A stretch of DNA of 64,000 nucleotides from positions 1-64,000 of the forward strand of contig QCLE01000007.1 in NCBI GenBank assembly GCA_003214815.1, in the 5' to 3' direction. Shown here in pieces: positions 22,621 through 31,597 of this stretch. The position numbers were made by a program, and so were the translations under genes. Position 1 is the stretch's first letter; every line of letters begins with the position of its first letter. This stretch comes from Prochlorococcus sp. AG-412-J13 (lineage in GTDB: Bacteria > Cyanobacteriota > Cyanobacteriia > PCC-6307 > Cyanobiaceae). The notes beneath the pieces are model-generated. The model saw nothing but the letters and a program-made list of their open reading frames with translations. It ran no database searches and was not told the DNA's origin.

Positions 22621-22851
22621 TTAATACTGAGGTATTCCCATACATTTTAAATAATTGTTATCCGCTAAATCTAAAATTTGATTCCATTCTTCATGAGATG
22701 TTTCCAAGGACATTTTAAAATCTTTCTCAAATTTAAGAATACATCTTTTTTCTATATTTTCTGGAGAATTATAATTTCTTAAAAAAGTAACACTCAAATA
22801 AGATAATGATGAAAAAACTATAATTACTTTAGTAATCTCAAAACGATTCAT
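22621..22851 (-). CDS. 76-aa membrane-anchored protein
   Basis: MNRFEITKVIIVFSSLSYLS is an N-terminal anchor, followed by a soluble domain with RCILKFEKDFKMSLETSHEE, WNQILDLADNNYLKCMGIPQ and two Cys. I start it at 22851 because the upstream in-frame residues come from the DUF3764 remnant at 22853-23030. It ends 3 bases before the DUF2839-like start, so the two are probably co-transcribed. Confidence 0.6.
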   Translation of the reverse strand: MNRFEITKVIIVFSSLSYLSVTFLRNYNSPENIEKRCILKFEKDFKMSLETSHEEWNQILDLADNNYLKCMGIPQY

Positions 22852-22852
22852 A

Positions 22853-23030
22853 TCCAAAATGATTATTCCATACTTGAGAAATCCACATTGTGACTTTTTA
22901 TCCATTCACTATTTACTTGAACAAACTTTTGAATATTTCCCTCTGGAGCCTGATGTATAAAAATAACTTTTTTAGGATCATTTTTACTGAATCCTCTTAA
23001 AAGTGGTTTAATATCTAATTCCTTTTATCA
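22853..23030 (-). pseudogene. Truncated DUF3764 copy
   Basis: The minus-strand translation IKPLLRGFSKNDPKKVIFIH, QAPEGNIQKFVQVNSEWIKS then SSME-stop-SFW matches the middle and end of the intact DUF3764 protein at 4872-5177 (LSTMEESSW, so Glu became TAA). The N-terminal third is missing. Confidence 0.75.
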
Positions 23031-23154
23031 ACCTTTTTTAGTTTCTTATTATTATTTTTTTGCATAAATTATTACTTAAGTATTTCAACTTTAAACTGAG
23101 CTAAAAAACACAATAAGCAAAACTTCTTAAAATTCATTATGTTTTAGATTGTTT

Positions 23155-23511
23155 TTAATTTGATATGTATTTTTCTGCCCTTCTTAAGGCTTTTATTGCT
23201 CCTCTATAATCAAGTTTTTTTAATTTTTCCTCACTTTTACGTTCCAAAATTTTTACTATTTCATTTACCTTTATTTCATCAATTTTCATCTTATGATCGA
23301 ATATAAGATCGAATTTTGAGGAATACAAGCTAGATAATTCTTCTCTATATTTTTCAATAGTTTTTTCATCACAAGATTTAGATTGCAATATTGCATTAAC
23401 CTTCAATTTATCTTCTAAAGCGCCTTTGAAATTTCCTAGTTTAAATTTCTTTTCACTTGATCTGGTTAACTTAATAAGATTTCCCAATATCAATTCACCA
23501 GAATATTCCAT
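23155..23511 (-). CDS. Hypothetical 118-aa helical protein
   Basis: An all-helical, Lys- and Glu-rich protein. EKKFKLGNFKGALEDKLKVN and LKKLDYRGAIKALRRAEKYI look like two degenerate TPR-type helix pairs (G-x-Y/F-x-x-A). No signal peptide. It may be a small scaffold. Not otherwise recognised. Confidence 0.5.
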   Translation of the reverse strand: MEYSGELILGNLIKLTRSSEKKFKLGNFKGALEDKLKVNAILQSKSCDEKTIEKYREELSSLYSSKFDLIFDHKMKIDEIKVNEIVKILERKSEEKLKKLDYRGAIKALRRAEKYISN

Positions 23512-23590
23512 TTGTTTTCTAAATTTAAATTAATCCTATCAGCATAAAGAACAAACAATTTATTTTTTTAATACTCAAATAATTGAATAA

Positions 23591-23890
23591 TTAACCAATA
23601 ACAAGTCCTTTTTTTAGAAGCAAATCGAAAACCTCTACACTTCTGGTTTTACCAAATTTTGGGGAATTATGTAAATCTAATATTTCTGCAAGGCACATAA
23701 TCCAATAAGTATCTTTTTTTAATTTAAGCCCTTCGCAAATATGAGAGGGAGCCGCTTTAAAACAGCCAAATTCTGTTGATATATTAATATTCATTATTTG
23801 AGTCTCAAGTTCCAAACTTAAGACTTCTATTTCTTGCTTAGAAAGGGCAGTCCCATAAGAATATGATTCAATTAAAAGTTGATAATTCAT
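23591..23890 (-). CDS. 99-aa conserved small protein, paralogue of 41463-41753
   Basis: It reads MNYQLLIESYSYGTALSKQE, IEVLSLELETQIMNINISTE and SHICEGLKLKKDTYWIMCLA. The gene at 41463 has the same order: a helix with E-x-x-x-L-E, an Ile-rich strand, then NICKKLGLDEKSCWQLCCAA and VLDSSRP versus ILDLHNSP. The family is unnamed to me. Soluble, with several conserved Cys. Confidence 0.65.
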   Translation of the reverse strand: MNYQLLIESYSYGTALSKQEIEVLSLELETQIMNINISTEFGCFKAAPSHICEGLKLKKDTYWIMCLAEILDLHNSPKFGKTRSVEVFDLLLKKGLVIG

Positions 23891-23904
23891 AAAAAATTTT
23901 TTTT

Positions 23905-24190
23905 CAAGAAATCCAGCGAGTTATTTTTGTGCCCTCATAAATATTTCCTGACATCTCAACTATAGATTTTTTTTCTAGGATTCACAAAAAAAATATCATA
24001 TAAAATATTTATTGGGCCTTGAAAAATTACAGTTGCACATTGAGGATCATCTAAAGATTAACCAATATCAAAGGATTCTAACTCCCATTTATTTAAACAT
24101 GATCTGCTGTTCCTCAGCATTCATATGAGATTCATATTGTTCAAACGTATTACTTAGTTGGAAATCTAGAATAGTCGTTTCAATACTCAT
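23905..24190 (-). pseudogene. DUF3764-like protein with stops and frameshift
   Basis: The ATG at 24188-24190 opens MSIETTILDFQLSNTFEQYE, then HMNAEEQQIMFK, TAA, MGVRIL, TGA. After a phase change it reads SLDDPQCATVIFQGPINILY. The layout (N-terminal strand, 'MGVRIL', 'SLDDPQ..TVIFQGP') is that of DUF3764. At least three lesions. Confidence 0.55.
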
Positions 24191-24327
24191 AATACTAATG
24201 AGATGTTTTTAAATTTTAAATTTTTTTTTCAAAGAATAATTGAAGAAAGATTAGCTTTTATTAAGCAAAGTATTAACTAATTTCTATTTATGAGTTATAA
24301 ATCAACTATAAAAAACAGATTTTAACT

Positions 24328-25671
24328 TTGGACTCAAAAATTTCTCCAAGAGAGCAATGGACTAGTAAATTGGGATTCATTCTTGCAGCTGCTGGTAGCG
24401 CAGTAGGTCTTGGTAACCTTTGGGGTTTCGCCTATAGAGCCTCTCAAGGTGGAGGTGCTGCTTTTGTACTTTTATACATACTGATCGTTTTAATTGTATG
24501 CCTTCCGGTATTTGTTGCTGAAATGGCTTTAGGAAGAAACTCTACTGCCAGCACATTGCTTGCACCAGTAAAGTTAGCCGGAAAAAATTGGTATCCATTA
24601 GGAATTCTTTTCTTTATTGCTCCTTTAGGAATAGCATCATATTATTCAGTAATAATGGGATGGACAGCAGATACCTTGTTCCATTCATTATTTTTTGGAT
24701 TACCAAAAAATTTAAGTGAAGCAGAAACTTTCTTTGGCTCAATTAGTAGTGGTAGCAGTGTTTTATTGGGGCACCTATTAAGTCTTGTTCTTACAGCCAT
24801 AATAGTTTCATCAGGAATAAAAAAAGGAATCGAAAAGGTAACACGATTCTTTATGCCTATACTTTTTATAATTCTTCTATTTCTAGCAATATGGGCAACT
24901 TCACTTTCAGGCGCATGGGAAGGATATAAAACATTTTTGTTTAAGTTTGACTTTGATGAATTAAGGAACCCTCAAACAATAAGAAATGCTTTTACACAAG
25001 CTTTCTTTTCTTTAAGTTTAGGAATTGGAGTCATGGTGACTTATGCTTCCTATCTAAATAAAAAGAGTAATCTTCCAAAACTAAGTGTTGGAGTTGCATC
25101 ATTGGATACTTTGGTGGGTCTTATGGCAGGACTAATTACTTTTCCGATTGTTTTAACATTTGGTTTAAGTGATGCCATATCTGAATCAACAGTTGGTGCA
25201 TTATTTATATCAATTCCTACGGGCCTTGGTTCATATGGAGTGGTTGGAAGAATTGTAGCTGTTGCATTTTTTGCACTAGCTTATATTGCAGCAATTACTT
25301 CCTCTGTTTCATTATTGGAAGTTCCAGTTTCCTCTTTAATGGATAAATTTGGCTTTAAAAGAGAGAAATCGGTTTGGCTTATAACTCTATTCCTGTTCTT
25401 AGCAGGTATTCCTTCTGCATTAAATTTAAATATTCTTGGAACTATTGATTCCATTTTTGGAGGAGTATTACTTATCTTTGGTGGATTCTTAGTTACTTTC
25501 TTTATGGGATGGGTAGTCCCTGGAAAGTTTAATGAAGAACTTAGTGATTCAAAAGTTGGAATCAAAACGACACGTTATTTGAAATTCATGACAAGATGGG
25601 TTGCGCCCCCACTTATTGGTTTTGGACTATTTATTAGTGTGTTTGATTTGCTAAAAGGCTGGGTAAGTTAG
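24328..25671 (+). CDS. Sodium:neurotransmitter symporter (SNF/NSS) family transporter
   Basis: 447 residues, starting at TTG. The first helix has the NSS signature WTSKLGFILAAAGSAVGLGN followed by LWGFAYRASQGGGAAFVLLY, which forms the Na+ and substrate site in LeuT-like proteins. About 11-12 membrane helices follow, including TQAFFSLSLGIGVMVTYASY. Bacterial members take up amino acids or related compounds with Na+. The substrate cannot be read from sequence. A core-type gene bordering the island. Confidence 0.9.
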   Translation: MDSKISPREQWTSKLGFILAAAGSAVGLGNLWGFAYRASQGGGAAFVLLYILIVLIVCLPVFVAEMALGRNSTASTLLAPVKLAGKNWYPLGILFFIAPLGIASYYSVIMGWTADTLFHSLFFGLPKNLSEAETFFGSISSGSSVLLGHLLSLVLTAIIVSSGIKKGIEKVTRFFMPILFIILLFLAIWATSLSGAWEGYKTFLFKFDFDELRNPQTIRNAFTQAFFSLSLGIGVMVTYASYLNKKSNLPKLSVGVASLDTLVGLMAGLITFPIVLTFGLSDAISESTVGALFISIPTGLGSYGVVGRIVAVAFFALAYIAAITSSVSLLEVPVSSLMDKFGFKREKSVWLITLFLFLAGIPSALNLNILGTIDSIFGGVLLIFGGFLVTFFMGWVVPGKFNEELSDSKVGIKTTRYLKFMTRWVAPPLIGFGLFISVFDLLKGWVS

Positions 25672-25991
25672 AAAATTTTTACAAGTAATATAATGCGGAA
25701 ATAAGGGGGTGGAATAACTCGATCAACAAATTAAATTGTGAAACTTTTTCATATTATTTTAAAGCAAGCTTAAAAAAAATTCATAAATATATTAGTATTT
25801 GCAATTGTTCTTGTTTTAAAAATTGATATGTTTGAGAAGTTCTTTTTTATTTTTTAAAATTCTTAAAATTTTTTTCAAAAAAATGTCTTACTGCGGACCC
25901 TTTTTTTAATTAAGTATTAAATTTTAACTTATATTTAATCTCAAACGTATCGGCAAAAACCATCCCTAATAGAATCTACATAAGATACATT
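25672..25991. other. AT-rich intergenic region upstream of selO
   Basis: About 320 bases without an ORF I can support. It has several T- and A-runs but no convincing promoter pair. Its end adjoins the hairpin at 25992-26023. Confidence 0.5.
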
Positions 25992-26023
25992 TAGGCGTTT
26001 AATTTAAAGAAATTAGAACGCCT
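25992..26023 (+). promoter_or_regulatory. 14-bp stem-loop in the selO 5' region
   Basis: TAGGCGTTTAATTT and AAATTAGAACGCCTA can form a 14-bp stem with one bulged base and a 4-base loop. It ends 22 bases before the ATG. There is no U-tract after it, so it is not a standard terminator. It could be an mRNA leader structure or a protein site. Confidence 0.45.
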
Positions 26024-26045
26024 ACAAGAATAGATAACAAATTTG

Positions 26046-27749
26046 ATGTCAACCAAATCTGATGCATTAAAAGGAAAGCTTACAGAAAATTTTTCTGAAT
26101 TTTCTCAACTATCTGACTATTCTTTTATGAATTCTCTTAAAGCAGATCCTCAATCAACAAAAGATGGAAATGATCATAAGCCGCGTTCAGTATATTCAGG
26201 TCATTACGTACCAGTTGTTCCAACTGCTATTCCAGAACCAGAATATATTTCCCATAGCAACAAACTTTTTAAAGAACTAAGGCTAAGCTCAGATCTTACT
26301 AAAGACAAGAATTTTTGTCGTTTTTTCTCAGGTGATATTTCTGTTGCTAATTATCCAATGAGTCCTGTTGGTTGGGCAACAGGTTATGCATTATCAATTT
26401 ACGGGACTGAATATACTCAACAATGTCCCTTTGGTACTGGCAATGGTTATGGTGATGGCAGAGCAATTTCTGTTTTTGAAGGTTTATTCAATGGGAAAAG
26501 AATGGAGATGCAACTTAAAGGAGGAGGTCCAACTCCCTACTGTCGAGGAGCAGATGGTAGGGCTGTCTTACGGTCTAGCGTTAGAGAATTTCTTGCACAG
26601 GAATTAATGGATGCCTTGGGAATTCCTACCTCAAGGTCTTTAACACTTTTTGTCTCACAATCGGAAAAAGTTAGAAGGCCATGGTATTCCAAAGGCTCTA
26701 GGTATTTTGAACCTGACATCATGATTGATAATCAAGCTGCAATTACTACTAGAGTCGCTCCATCTTTTTTACGAGTTGGACAGCTTGAACTTTTTGCAAG
26801 ACGAGTTCGCAATAATGCTTATGATGAAGCTCTTAATGAACTAAAGATGATAGTTCAACATCTTATTGATAGAAACTATAAAGATGAAATTGAAAATGAG
26901 ATTTCACTTGAAAGTAAGGTAATAAAACTAGCTTGTTTATATAGATCGAGACTGATATCACTTATAGCCAACTGGATGCGGGTTGGTTATTGCCAGGGTA
27001 ATTTCAATAGTGATAATTGTGCTGCTGGTGGCTACACCTTGGACTATGGACCCTTTGGATTCTGTGAATTATTTGATCCAAGATTTCAACCATGGACAGG
27101 TGGAGGTGAGCATTTTTCATTTTTTAATCAACCTTCTGCTGCGGAAATTAATTTTAAAACATTTTGTTCCTCTCTTAGTCCGTTACTCTCAGAAAGCAAA
27201 CATAATTTTGAAAAGCTAGAACAAATCGAAAAGGACTTTTCTGAATTAATGAATAAGGAATTGATGAAAATGTGGGCAAATAAGCTTGGTTTAGAATATT
27301 ACAACGAAACTCTAATAAATGAATTTTTTAATCTCATGGTCATTTCAAAAGCAGACTATACAATTTTGTTCCGTAAAATCTCTGAAATACCTGATAACTT
27401 AGATTCTCTAAAAGACAGTTTCTATTTACCAATTAACGATGAGCTCAATAATAGGTGGGAAGTATGGCTTGAAAACTGGCAATCAGTCCTGAAGAAAGAG
27501 GGAAATATTAAAGCAAAATCGGCATCAATGAGATCCTTTAATCCAGTCTATACTTGGCGCGAATGGATGGTCGTTGCCGCATATGAAGAAGCTGAAAAAG
27601 GAAATTACAAAAAAATAAAAGAGTTACAGGATGTCTTTAGCAATCCATATATAGAACAATCATCAGAAATAGATCAAAAATATAATCGACTAAAGCCAAG
27701 CCAGTATTTTAACTATGGAGGGGTATCTCACTACAGCTGTTCATCATAA
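26046..27749 (+). CDS. selO: Protein adenylyltransferase SelO (YdiU/UPF0061 family)
   Basis: I take the ATG at 26046; an in-frame TTG at 26043 is possible. The pseudokinase core is clear: YGDGRAISVFEGLFNGKRME, MQLKGGGPTPYCRGADGRAV, LRSSVREFLAQELMDALGIP, and NFNSDNCAAGGYTLDYGPFG with the metal-binding Asn and Asp. SelO transfers AMP to proteins and is linked to redox stress. 567 residues is within the family range. It is followed by an inverted repeat that may end transcription. Confidence 0.9.
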   Translation: MSTKSDALKGKLTENFSEFSQLSDYSFMNSLKADPQSTKDGNDHKPRSVYSGHYVPVVPTAIPEPEYISHSNKLFKELRLSSDLTKDKNFCRFFSGDISVANYPMSPVGWATGYALSIYGTEYTQQCPFGTGNGYGDGRAISVFEGLFNGKRMEMQLKGGGPTPYCRGADGRAVLRSSVREFLAQELMDALGIPTSRSLTLFVSQSEKVRRPWYSKGSRYFEPDIMIDNQAAITTRVAPSFLRVGQLELFARRVRNNAYDEALNELKMIVQHLIDRNYKDEIENEISLESKVIKLACLYRSRLISLIANWMRVGYCQGNFNSDNCAAGGYTLDYGPFGFCELFDPRFQPWTGGGEHFSFFNQPSAAEINFKTFCSSLSPLLSESKHNFEKLEQIEKDFSELMNKELMKMWANKLGLEYYNETLINEFFNLMVISKADYTILFRKISEIPDNLDSLKDSFYLPINDELNNRWEVWLENWQSVLKKEGNIKAKSASMRSFNPVYTWREWMVVAAYEEAEKGNYKKIKELQDVFSNPYIEQSSEIDQKYNRLKPSQYFNYGGVSHYSCSS

Positions 27750-27751
27750 AA

Positions 27752-27775
27752 GTTCAATCCTCATTCAGATTGAAC
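27752..27775 (+). terminator. Inverted repeat after selO
   Basis: GTTCAATC (27752-27759) and GATTGAAC (27768-27775) form an 8-bp stem. The following T-run is poor (AACTTT), so it is a weak or structural terminator. Confidence 0.5.
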
Positions 27776-27795
27776 AACTTTGAAGAAAATCTTAT

Positions 27796-27957
27796 TTATT
27801 TTTTATATAACTTTTCTAATTGCTTAATTTCCTCTCTTAGATCCTTACCTCTCTTATTCAATTTATTATTTTTAATTATTATTGGGATAATCCACCAAGC
27901 TTGAAGACCTAAAAAGATAAATACTAGAATCAATAATTCAAAAGTACCAGGCTGCAT
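27796..27957 (-). CDS. 53-aa conserved single-pass protein
   Basis: MQPGTFELLILVFIFLGLQA, WWIIPIIIKNNK, then a basic helix (LNKRGKDLREEIKQLEKLYK). The N-terminus in the membrane and cytoplasmic coiled coil are a layout I associate with a small conserved cyanobacterial protein. Convergent with selO. Confidence 0.6.
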   Translation of the reverse strand: MQPGTFELLILVFIFLGLQAWWIIPIIIKNNKLNKRGKDLREEIKQLEKLYKK

Positions 27958-28030
27958 TTGATAGATAAACCCTATTTGTTAATACCATTATTCTAAAAGT
28001 TATTAAACATTCATGAGATATTCAATATTT

Positions 28031-28213
28031 CTAGGCTGCCTCTAATTCAATATTAAGTTCAATACCCTTTGAAATGATTGCTTCTTTAAATTCAGTAAGT
28101 TGGGAAATTATTCTTTGCTTCTCTTGATCAGTTTTATAAATATCCTCTACAACTTCCTGCATTGCAAGTGTTACTTTTTGTAGTTTGATTTCTAAATCTT
28201 CCCTATAATTCAT
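28031..28213 (-). CDS. 60-aa coiled-coil protein
   Basis: I start it at the ATG at 28211-28213 (MNYREDLEIKLQKVTLAMQE) since the upstream extension is low-complexity. The protein is one long amphipathic helix (VVEDIYKTDQEKQRIISQLT) ending ELNIELEAA. Function unknown. Confidence 0.5.
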   Translation of the reverse strand: MNYREDLEIKLQKVTLAMQEVVEDIYKTDQEKQRIISQLTEFKEAIISKGIELNIELEAA

Positions 28214-28287
28214 AAGCTTAAAGAAATTACCTTTTTTATTAAAAAACAAAATAATTATCAGTAAATAAGTACTTAACCTTAAAAGGA

Positions 28288-28314
28288 TTGACAGCCAAAC
28301 AAGTAGGATATAAT
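28288..28314 (+). promoter_or_regulatory. Sigma-70-type promoter of the DUF1651 gene
   Basis: TTGACA (28288-28293) and TATAAT (28309-28314) are both perfect, with a short 15-base spacer. The start codon is at 28363. The TTGACAG word also begins the element B core. Confidence 0.5.
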
Positions 28315-28362
28315 TTATAGTACAAACGTATTAATATTCATCCAGCCAATTAAAGTTAAAGC

Positions 28363-28632
28363 ATGGAGCCTAAGTACTCATTTGGTTGTAGCACTAGCAA
28401 GCCAAACGGATGCCTACTAAATCCCGAAGGCAGCAGAATGATCTTTTTCGAAGAATGCAAAAATTCTGCTAAATCTAATTTTAAAATTGATACTCATCTT
28501 TTCTATACAAATCACCTTGGAGAACCTGGAGGTTACAAATCCTCTGAAAAACTAAACATAGATTTAGCCTGGGAAAAGTGGCACGAACTTCACCAAAAAG
28601 GTTGGACAGAAGTGGCTCACAATTATGGATAA
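28363..28632 (+). CDS. DUF1651 family protein
   Basis: The N-terminus has the family motif KPNGCLLNPEGSRMIFFEEC. The C-terminal helix reads LAWEKWHELHQKGWTEVAHN, the W-x-x-L-x-x-x-GW hallmark. 89 residues, soluble. The best-preserved DUF1651 member here; three relatives lie at 13733, 15038 and 17809. Confidence 0.75.
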   Translation: MEPKYSFGCSTSKPNGCLLNPEGSRMIFFEECKNSAKSNFKIDTHLFYTNHLGEPGGYKSSEKLNIDLAWEKWHELHQKGWTEVAHNYG

Positions 28633-28734
28633 GGACTCATGCCAAGAAAAAGCCTTTATATTTTTATGAGCTTAAGAGTTTCCTAAAATATGGAATTCGG
28701 TGTCAAAATAAATAATCAATATTTATTGACATTT

Positions 28735-28748
28735 GTATATCATGAAAC
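28735..28748 (+). promoter_or_regulatory. Imperfect NtcA-like box upstream of nirA
   Basis: GTA-TATCATGA-AAC has the right spacing but one mismatch to GTA-N8-TAC. No clear TAnnnT lies 20-23 bases downstream. It is suggestive only because nirA is a classic NtcA target. Confidence 0.3.
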
Positions 28749-28795
28749 ATTAAATTGTCTAAAATCTCATTAAGAATAAATAAATAAAAATAAAT

Positions 28796-30319
28796 ATGCA
28801 ATATTATTTAAATGATAAAAAATTAAATAAGATTGAAAAGCAAAAGGCGGAAAAAGATGGCCTGAAAATTTTTGAAGAGTTAGATGATTACGCTCTTAAA
28901 GGGTGGGAAGAAATGGATGAAGTAGATTTGCAAATGCGCTTAAAGTGGTATGGCCTTTTTTGGAGACCAAAAACTCCTGGAAGATTTATGATGAGGCTCA
29001 GAGTTCCCAATGGAATTTTAAATTCTAATCAGTTGAAAGTAATAGCATCAATAGTTGCTAGATATGGAGAAGACGGTTCTGCAGATATAACAACTAGGCA
29101 AAATATTCAATTAAGGGGGGTTTTAATAAATGATCTACCAGATATTATTAAAAGACTTAGAGAGGTTGATATTACATCCGTTCAGTCTGGAATGGATAAT
29201 CCAAGAAATGTTACTGGCAATCCACTAGCGGGAATTGATCCTGAAGAAATTATAGATACAAGAAAATATACTTCTGAATTAGAAGCTTACTTAACAAATT
29301 CTGGTAATGGCAACTCCGAATTCTCGAATTTACCGAGGAAGTGGAATACTGCAGTTGCAGGAGCAAAAGATAATTTTCTTCTACATAATGATCTTATCTT
29401 TCATCCTGTTTTTAAAAATGGAATCTTAGGCTTTGGTGTCTGGGTAGGAGGAATATTGTCACCAACTTTGAATGCTTATGCCCTACCTCTAGATGTCTGG
29501 GTAGAAGAGAAAGATATATGCAAAATAACTGGAATTATTTGTTCCCTTTGGCGAGATAATGGAGATAGATTTCTAAGAAATAAAGGAAGATTTAGATATT
29601 ATTTGAACTCTATAGGTATCGAAAAATTTAGAGAACTTGTAGAAGAAAAATTTGGAACTTTGTCGAATGATCCAGGCTCAATTTTCAACGAAAAACATAG
29701 AAGTTTATTTGGGATTAATAAACAAAAACAAAACAATCTTTACTTTGCTGGATTACATATTCCGGTAGGAAGATTATGTGTAGAAGACATACAAGAAATT
29801 GCAAGATTAAGTGAAAAATATGGACAAAGTGAAGTAAGACTAACCGAAGATCAAAATCTAATTATTGTTGGCCTGAAAGATAACATTTTAGATGAATTTG
29901 GTGATGAAGAAATTATTAATAAATTTAAATTAAATCCATCCCATTTTTCAGCGAGTACCGTTTCATGTACAGGGAGTAGTTATTGTAGCTTTGCTCTTGC
30001 AAATACCAAAGATATAGCAAGGAATATTTCTGAAAAATTAGATCGAGAACTTGATTTATCAGAGGAGGTTAAAATCCACTGGACAGGATGTCCAAATAAT
30101 TGTGGACAAGCTCACATGGGTGGTATTGGCATGACCGGTACAAAGGTAAAAAAAGAGGGAGGTGGAACTCAGGATGGATATAATGTCAGTATTGGAGGAA
30201 GACAAGATCACCTACAAACTTTAGGTGAAACCGAGTTTAAAAAAGTTAGTAAACATGAAATTTATAATTTAATCAAAGAAATTTTAATCAACAAGTTTAA
30301 TGCAAAGTTAAAAATTTAA
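28796..30319 (+). CDS. nirA: Ferredoxin-nitrite reductase NirA
   Basis: A 507-residue sirohaem and [4Fe-4S] enzyme reducing nitrite to ammonium with ferredoxin electrons. The cluster and sirohaem ligands are visible as Cys391, Cys397, Cys432 and Cys436 in SCTGSSYC and WTGCPNNCGQ. The repeated ferrodoxin-like halves include MMRLRVPNGILNSNQLKVIA and DGSADITTRQNIQLRGV. The C-terminus gives IGGRQDHLQTLGETEF. Start of the nitrate block; the next gene begins 10 bases after it. Confidence 0.97.
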   Translation: MQYYLNDKKLNKIEKQKAEKDGLKIFEELDDYALKGWEEMDEVDLQMRLKWYGLFWRPKTPGRFMMRLRVPNGILNSNQLKVIASIVARYGEDGSADITTRQNIQLRGVLINDLPDIIKRLREVDITSVQSGMDNPRNVTGNPLAGIDPEEIIDTRKYTSELEAYLTNSGNGNSEFSNLPRKWNTAVAGAKDNFLLHNDLIFHPVFKNGILGFGVWVGGILSPTLNAYALPLDVWVEEKDICKITGIICSLWRDNGDRFLRNKGRFRYYLNSIGIEKFRELVEEKFGTLSNDPGSIFNEKHRSLFGINKQKQNNLYFAGLHIPVGRLCVEDIQEIARLSEKYGQSEVRLTEDQNLIIVGLKDNILDEFGDEEIINKFKLNPSHFSASTVSCTGSSYCSFALANTKDIARNISEKLDRELDLSEEVKIHWTGCPNNCGQAHMGGIGMTGTKVKKEGGGTQDGYNVSIGGRQDHLQTLGETEFKKVSKHEIYNLIKEILINKFNAKLKI

Positions 30320-30329
30320 AAATATATTA

Positions 30330-31058
30330 ATGAGCAAAATTGAATCTGAAATTTTAGAAGTTTTAAATGGATTAGGTTCAAAAAAATTAGATCTTGATAT
30401 TCTTTTTTCCTTCTATTCATTGGAATTATCTTTTGAGATTCGTAAAGTTATTGCAGAAAAGATAGGTATGCAAGAAAGGAAAGGTTATTTTTTACTTGAA
30501 AAGATGATAAAAAAATTTGGACTTAAAGTTGAATTTATTGAGGCCCTTAAATTAACAAATGAAAAAGATGCAAAAGCTCTTTTACTAAAAAATCTTTATC
30601 AAAATAATAAGTTAAATATTCATATAATTAATGCTTTAGAGCCTTGGGGAGGAGAAATCGAACTTAAATTAATTAGAGAAATATTTGATATTTGCGAAAC
30701 AGATTTTTGGATTGCAGGTCTTAATATTCTCCATTTCAAAGCCCATCAATTACCTGATAAAAAATTATTATCTTTTATTGATCAAATAAAAATTTACGAT
30801 AATTTCAAAATCAACTACAAGATAATCTCTATCTTAAAAAGAAGAGAAAGCGAAATAGTTTGTAAATTGCTCTATAAATATTCTTTAAATAAAGAATTAG
30901 AAATCGCTAAATATGCAATTTTTTCTTTAGGGAGTATATGGAATGATAATAGTTTTGAACAATTATCAAAATTAGAAAATAAAATAAAAGATCCTTCTCT
31001 ACTTAAATGCATAAAAAATCAAAAATTGATCTCAAATCAATTTCTAATAAATAAATAA
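30330..31058 (+). CDS. HEAT-like repeat protein coupled to nirA
   Basis: A 242-residue all-helical protein without signal peptide. Repeated helix pairs (VLNGLGSKKLDLDILFSFYS; ALKLTNEKDAKALLLKNLYQ; LEIAKYAIFSLGSIWNDNSF) resemble HEAT/Armadillo-type repeats. It starts 10 bases past nirA, suggesting co-transcription and a role in nitrite reduction, for example maturation of NirA. In Synechococcus elongatus an unrelated-named nirB also follows nirA; equivalence here is only positional. Confidence 0.6.
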   Translation: MSKIESEILEVLNGLGSKKLDLDILFSFYSLELSFEIRKVIAEKIGMQERKGYFLLEKMIKKFGLKVEFIEALKLTNEKDAKALLLKNLYQNNKLNIHIINALEPWGGEIELKLIREIFDICETDFWIAGLNILHFKAHQLPDKKLLSFIDQIKIYDNFKINYKIISILKRRESEIVCKLLYKYSLNKELEIAKYAIFSLGSIWNDNSFEQLSKLENKIKDPSLLKCIKNQKLISNQFLINK

Positions 31059-31067
31059 ACTAGAGAA

Positions 31068-31562
31068 TTATTTTTTTAACTTATCAATGAGATTTATTAA
31101 ATTACAAGGTTTTGTATTTTCATTAAGTTGATGAGAAATTATATCTTGCCAACCTGTCATCACAGCATCCTTAGATCCAGGCAAAACGAATAAAAACTTA
31201 CCATTTGCAGACCCTGCAATACATCTACTTTGTAAAGTACTAGTTCCTATCTTTTTAAATGATAAAAATCTAAAAGTCTCCCCAAACCCATTAATCTCTT
31301 TATCTAATAAAGGTCTAATAGCTTCAGGAGTAACGTCCCTAGCTGTAATTCCTGTACCACCTGTTGTAATAATCACATCAATATTTGGATCTGAGATCCA
31401 ATCGCTTGTATATTTTCTAATTAAATAAATATCATCATTGCAAATTATCTTATCAACGATATTGTGCCCTGATTTCTCAACCTCTTGAAGGAGATAATTT
31501 CCACTATCATCATTTTTTGTGTTACGAGTATCAGAAACAGTAAGCAAAGCTATAGAAACCAC
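31068..31562 (-). CDS. moaB: Molybdopterin adenylyltransferase-type protein MoaB/Mog
   Basis: The MPT-binding fold is evident: IALLTVSDTRNTKNDDSGNY, then IITTGGTGITARDVTPEAIR and FVLPGSKDAVMTGWQDIISH. 164 residues. The start is GTG (31560-31562). It activates molybdopterin by adenylylation before MoeA inserts Mo. Convergent with the nirA unit. Confidence 0.92.
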   Translation of the reverse strand: MVSIALLTVSDTRNTKNDDSGNYLLQEVEKSGHNIVDKIICNDDIYLIRKYTSDWISDPNIDVIITTGGTGITARDVTPEAIRPLLDKEINGFGETFRFLSFKKIGTSTLQSRCIAGSANGKFLFVLPGSKDAVMTGWQDIISHQLNENTKPCNLINLIDKLKK

Positions 31563-31597
31563 TTAAAATTAAACCATTAGTTACTAGATCACTATAG

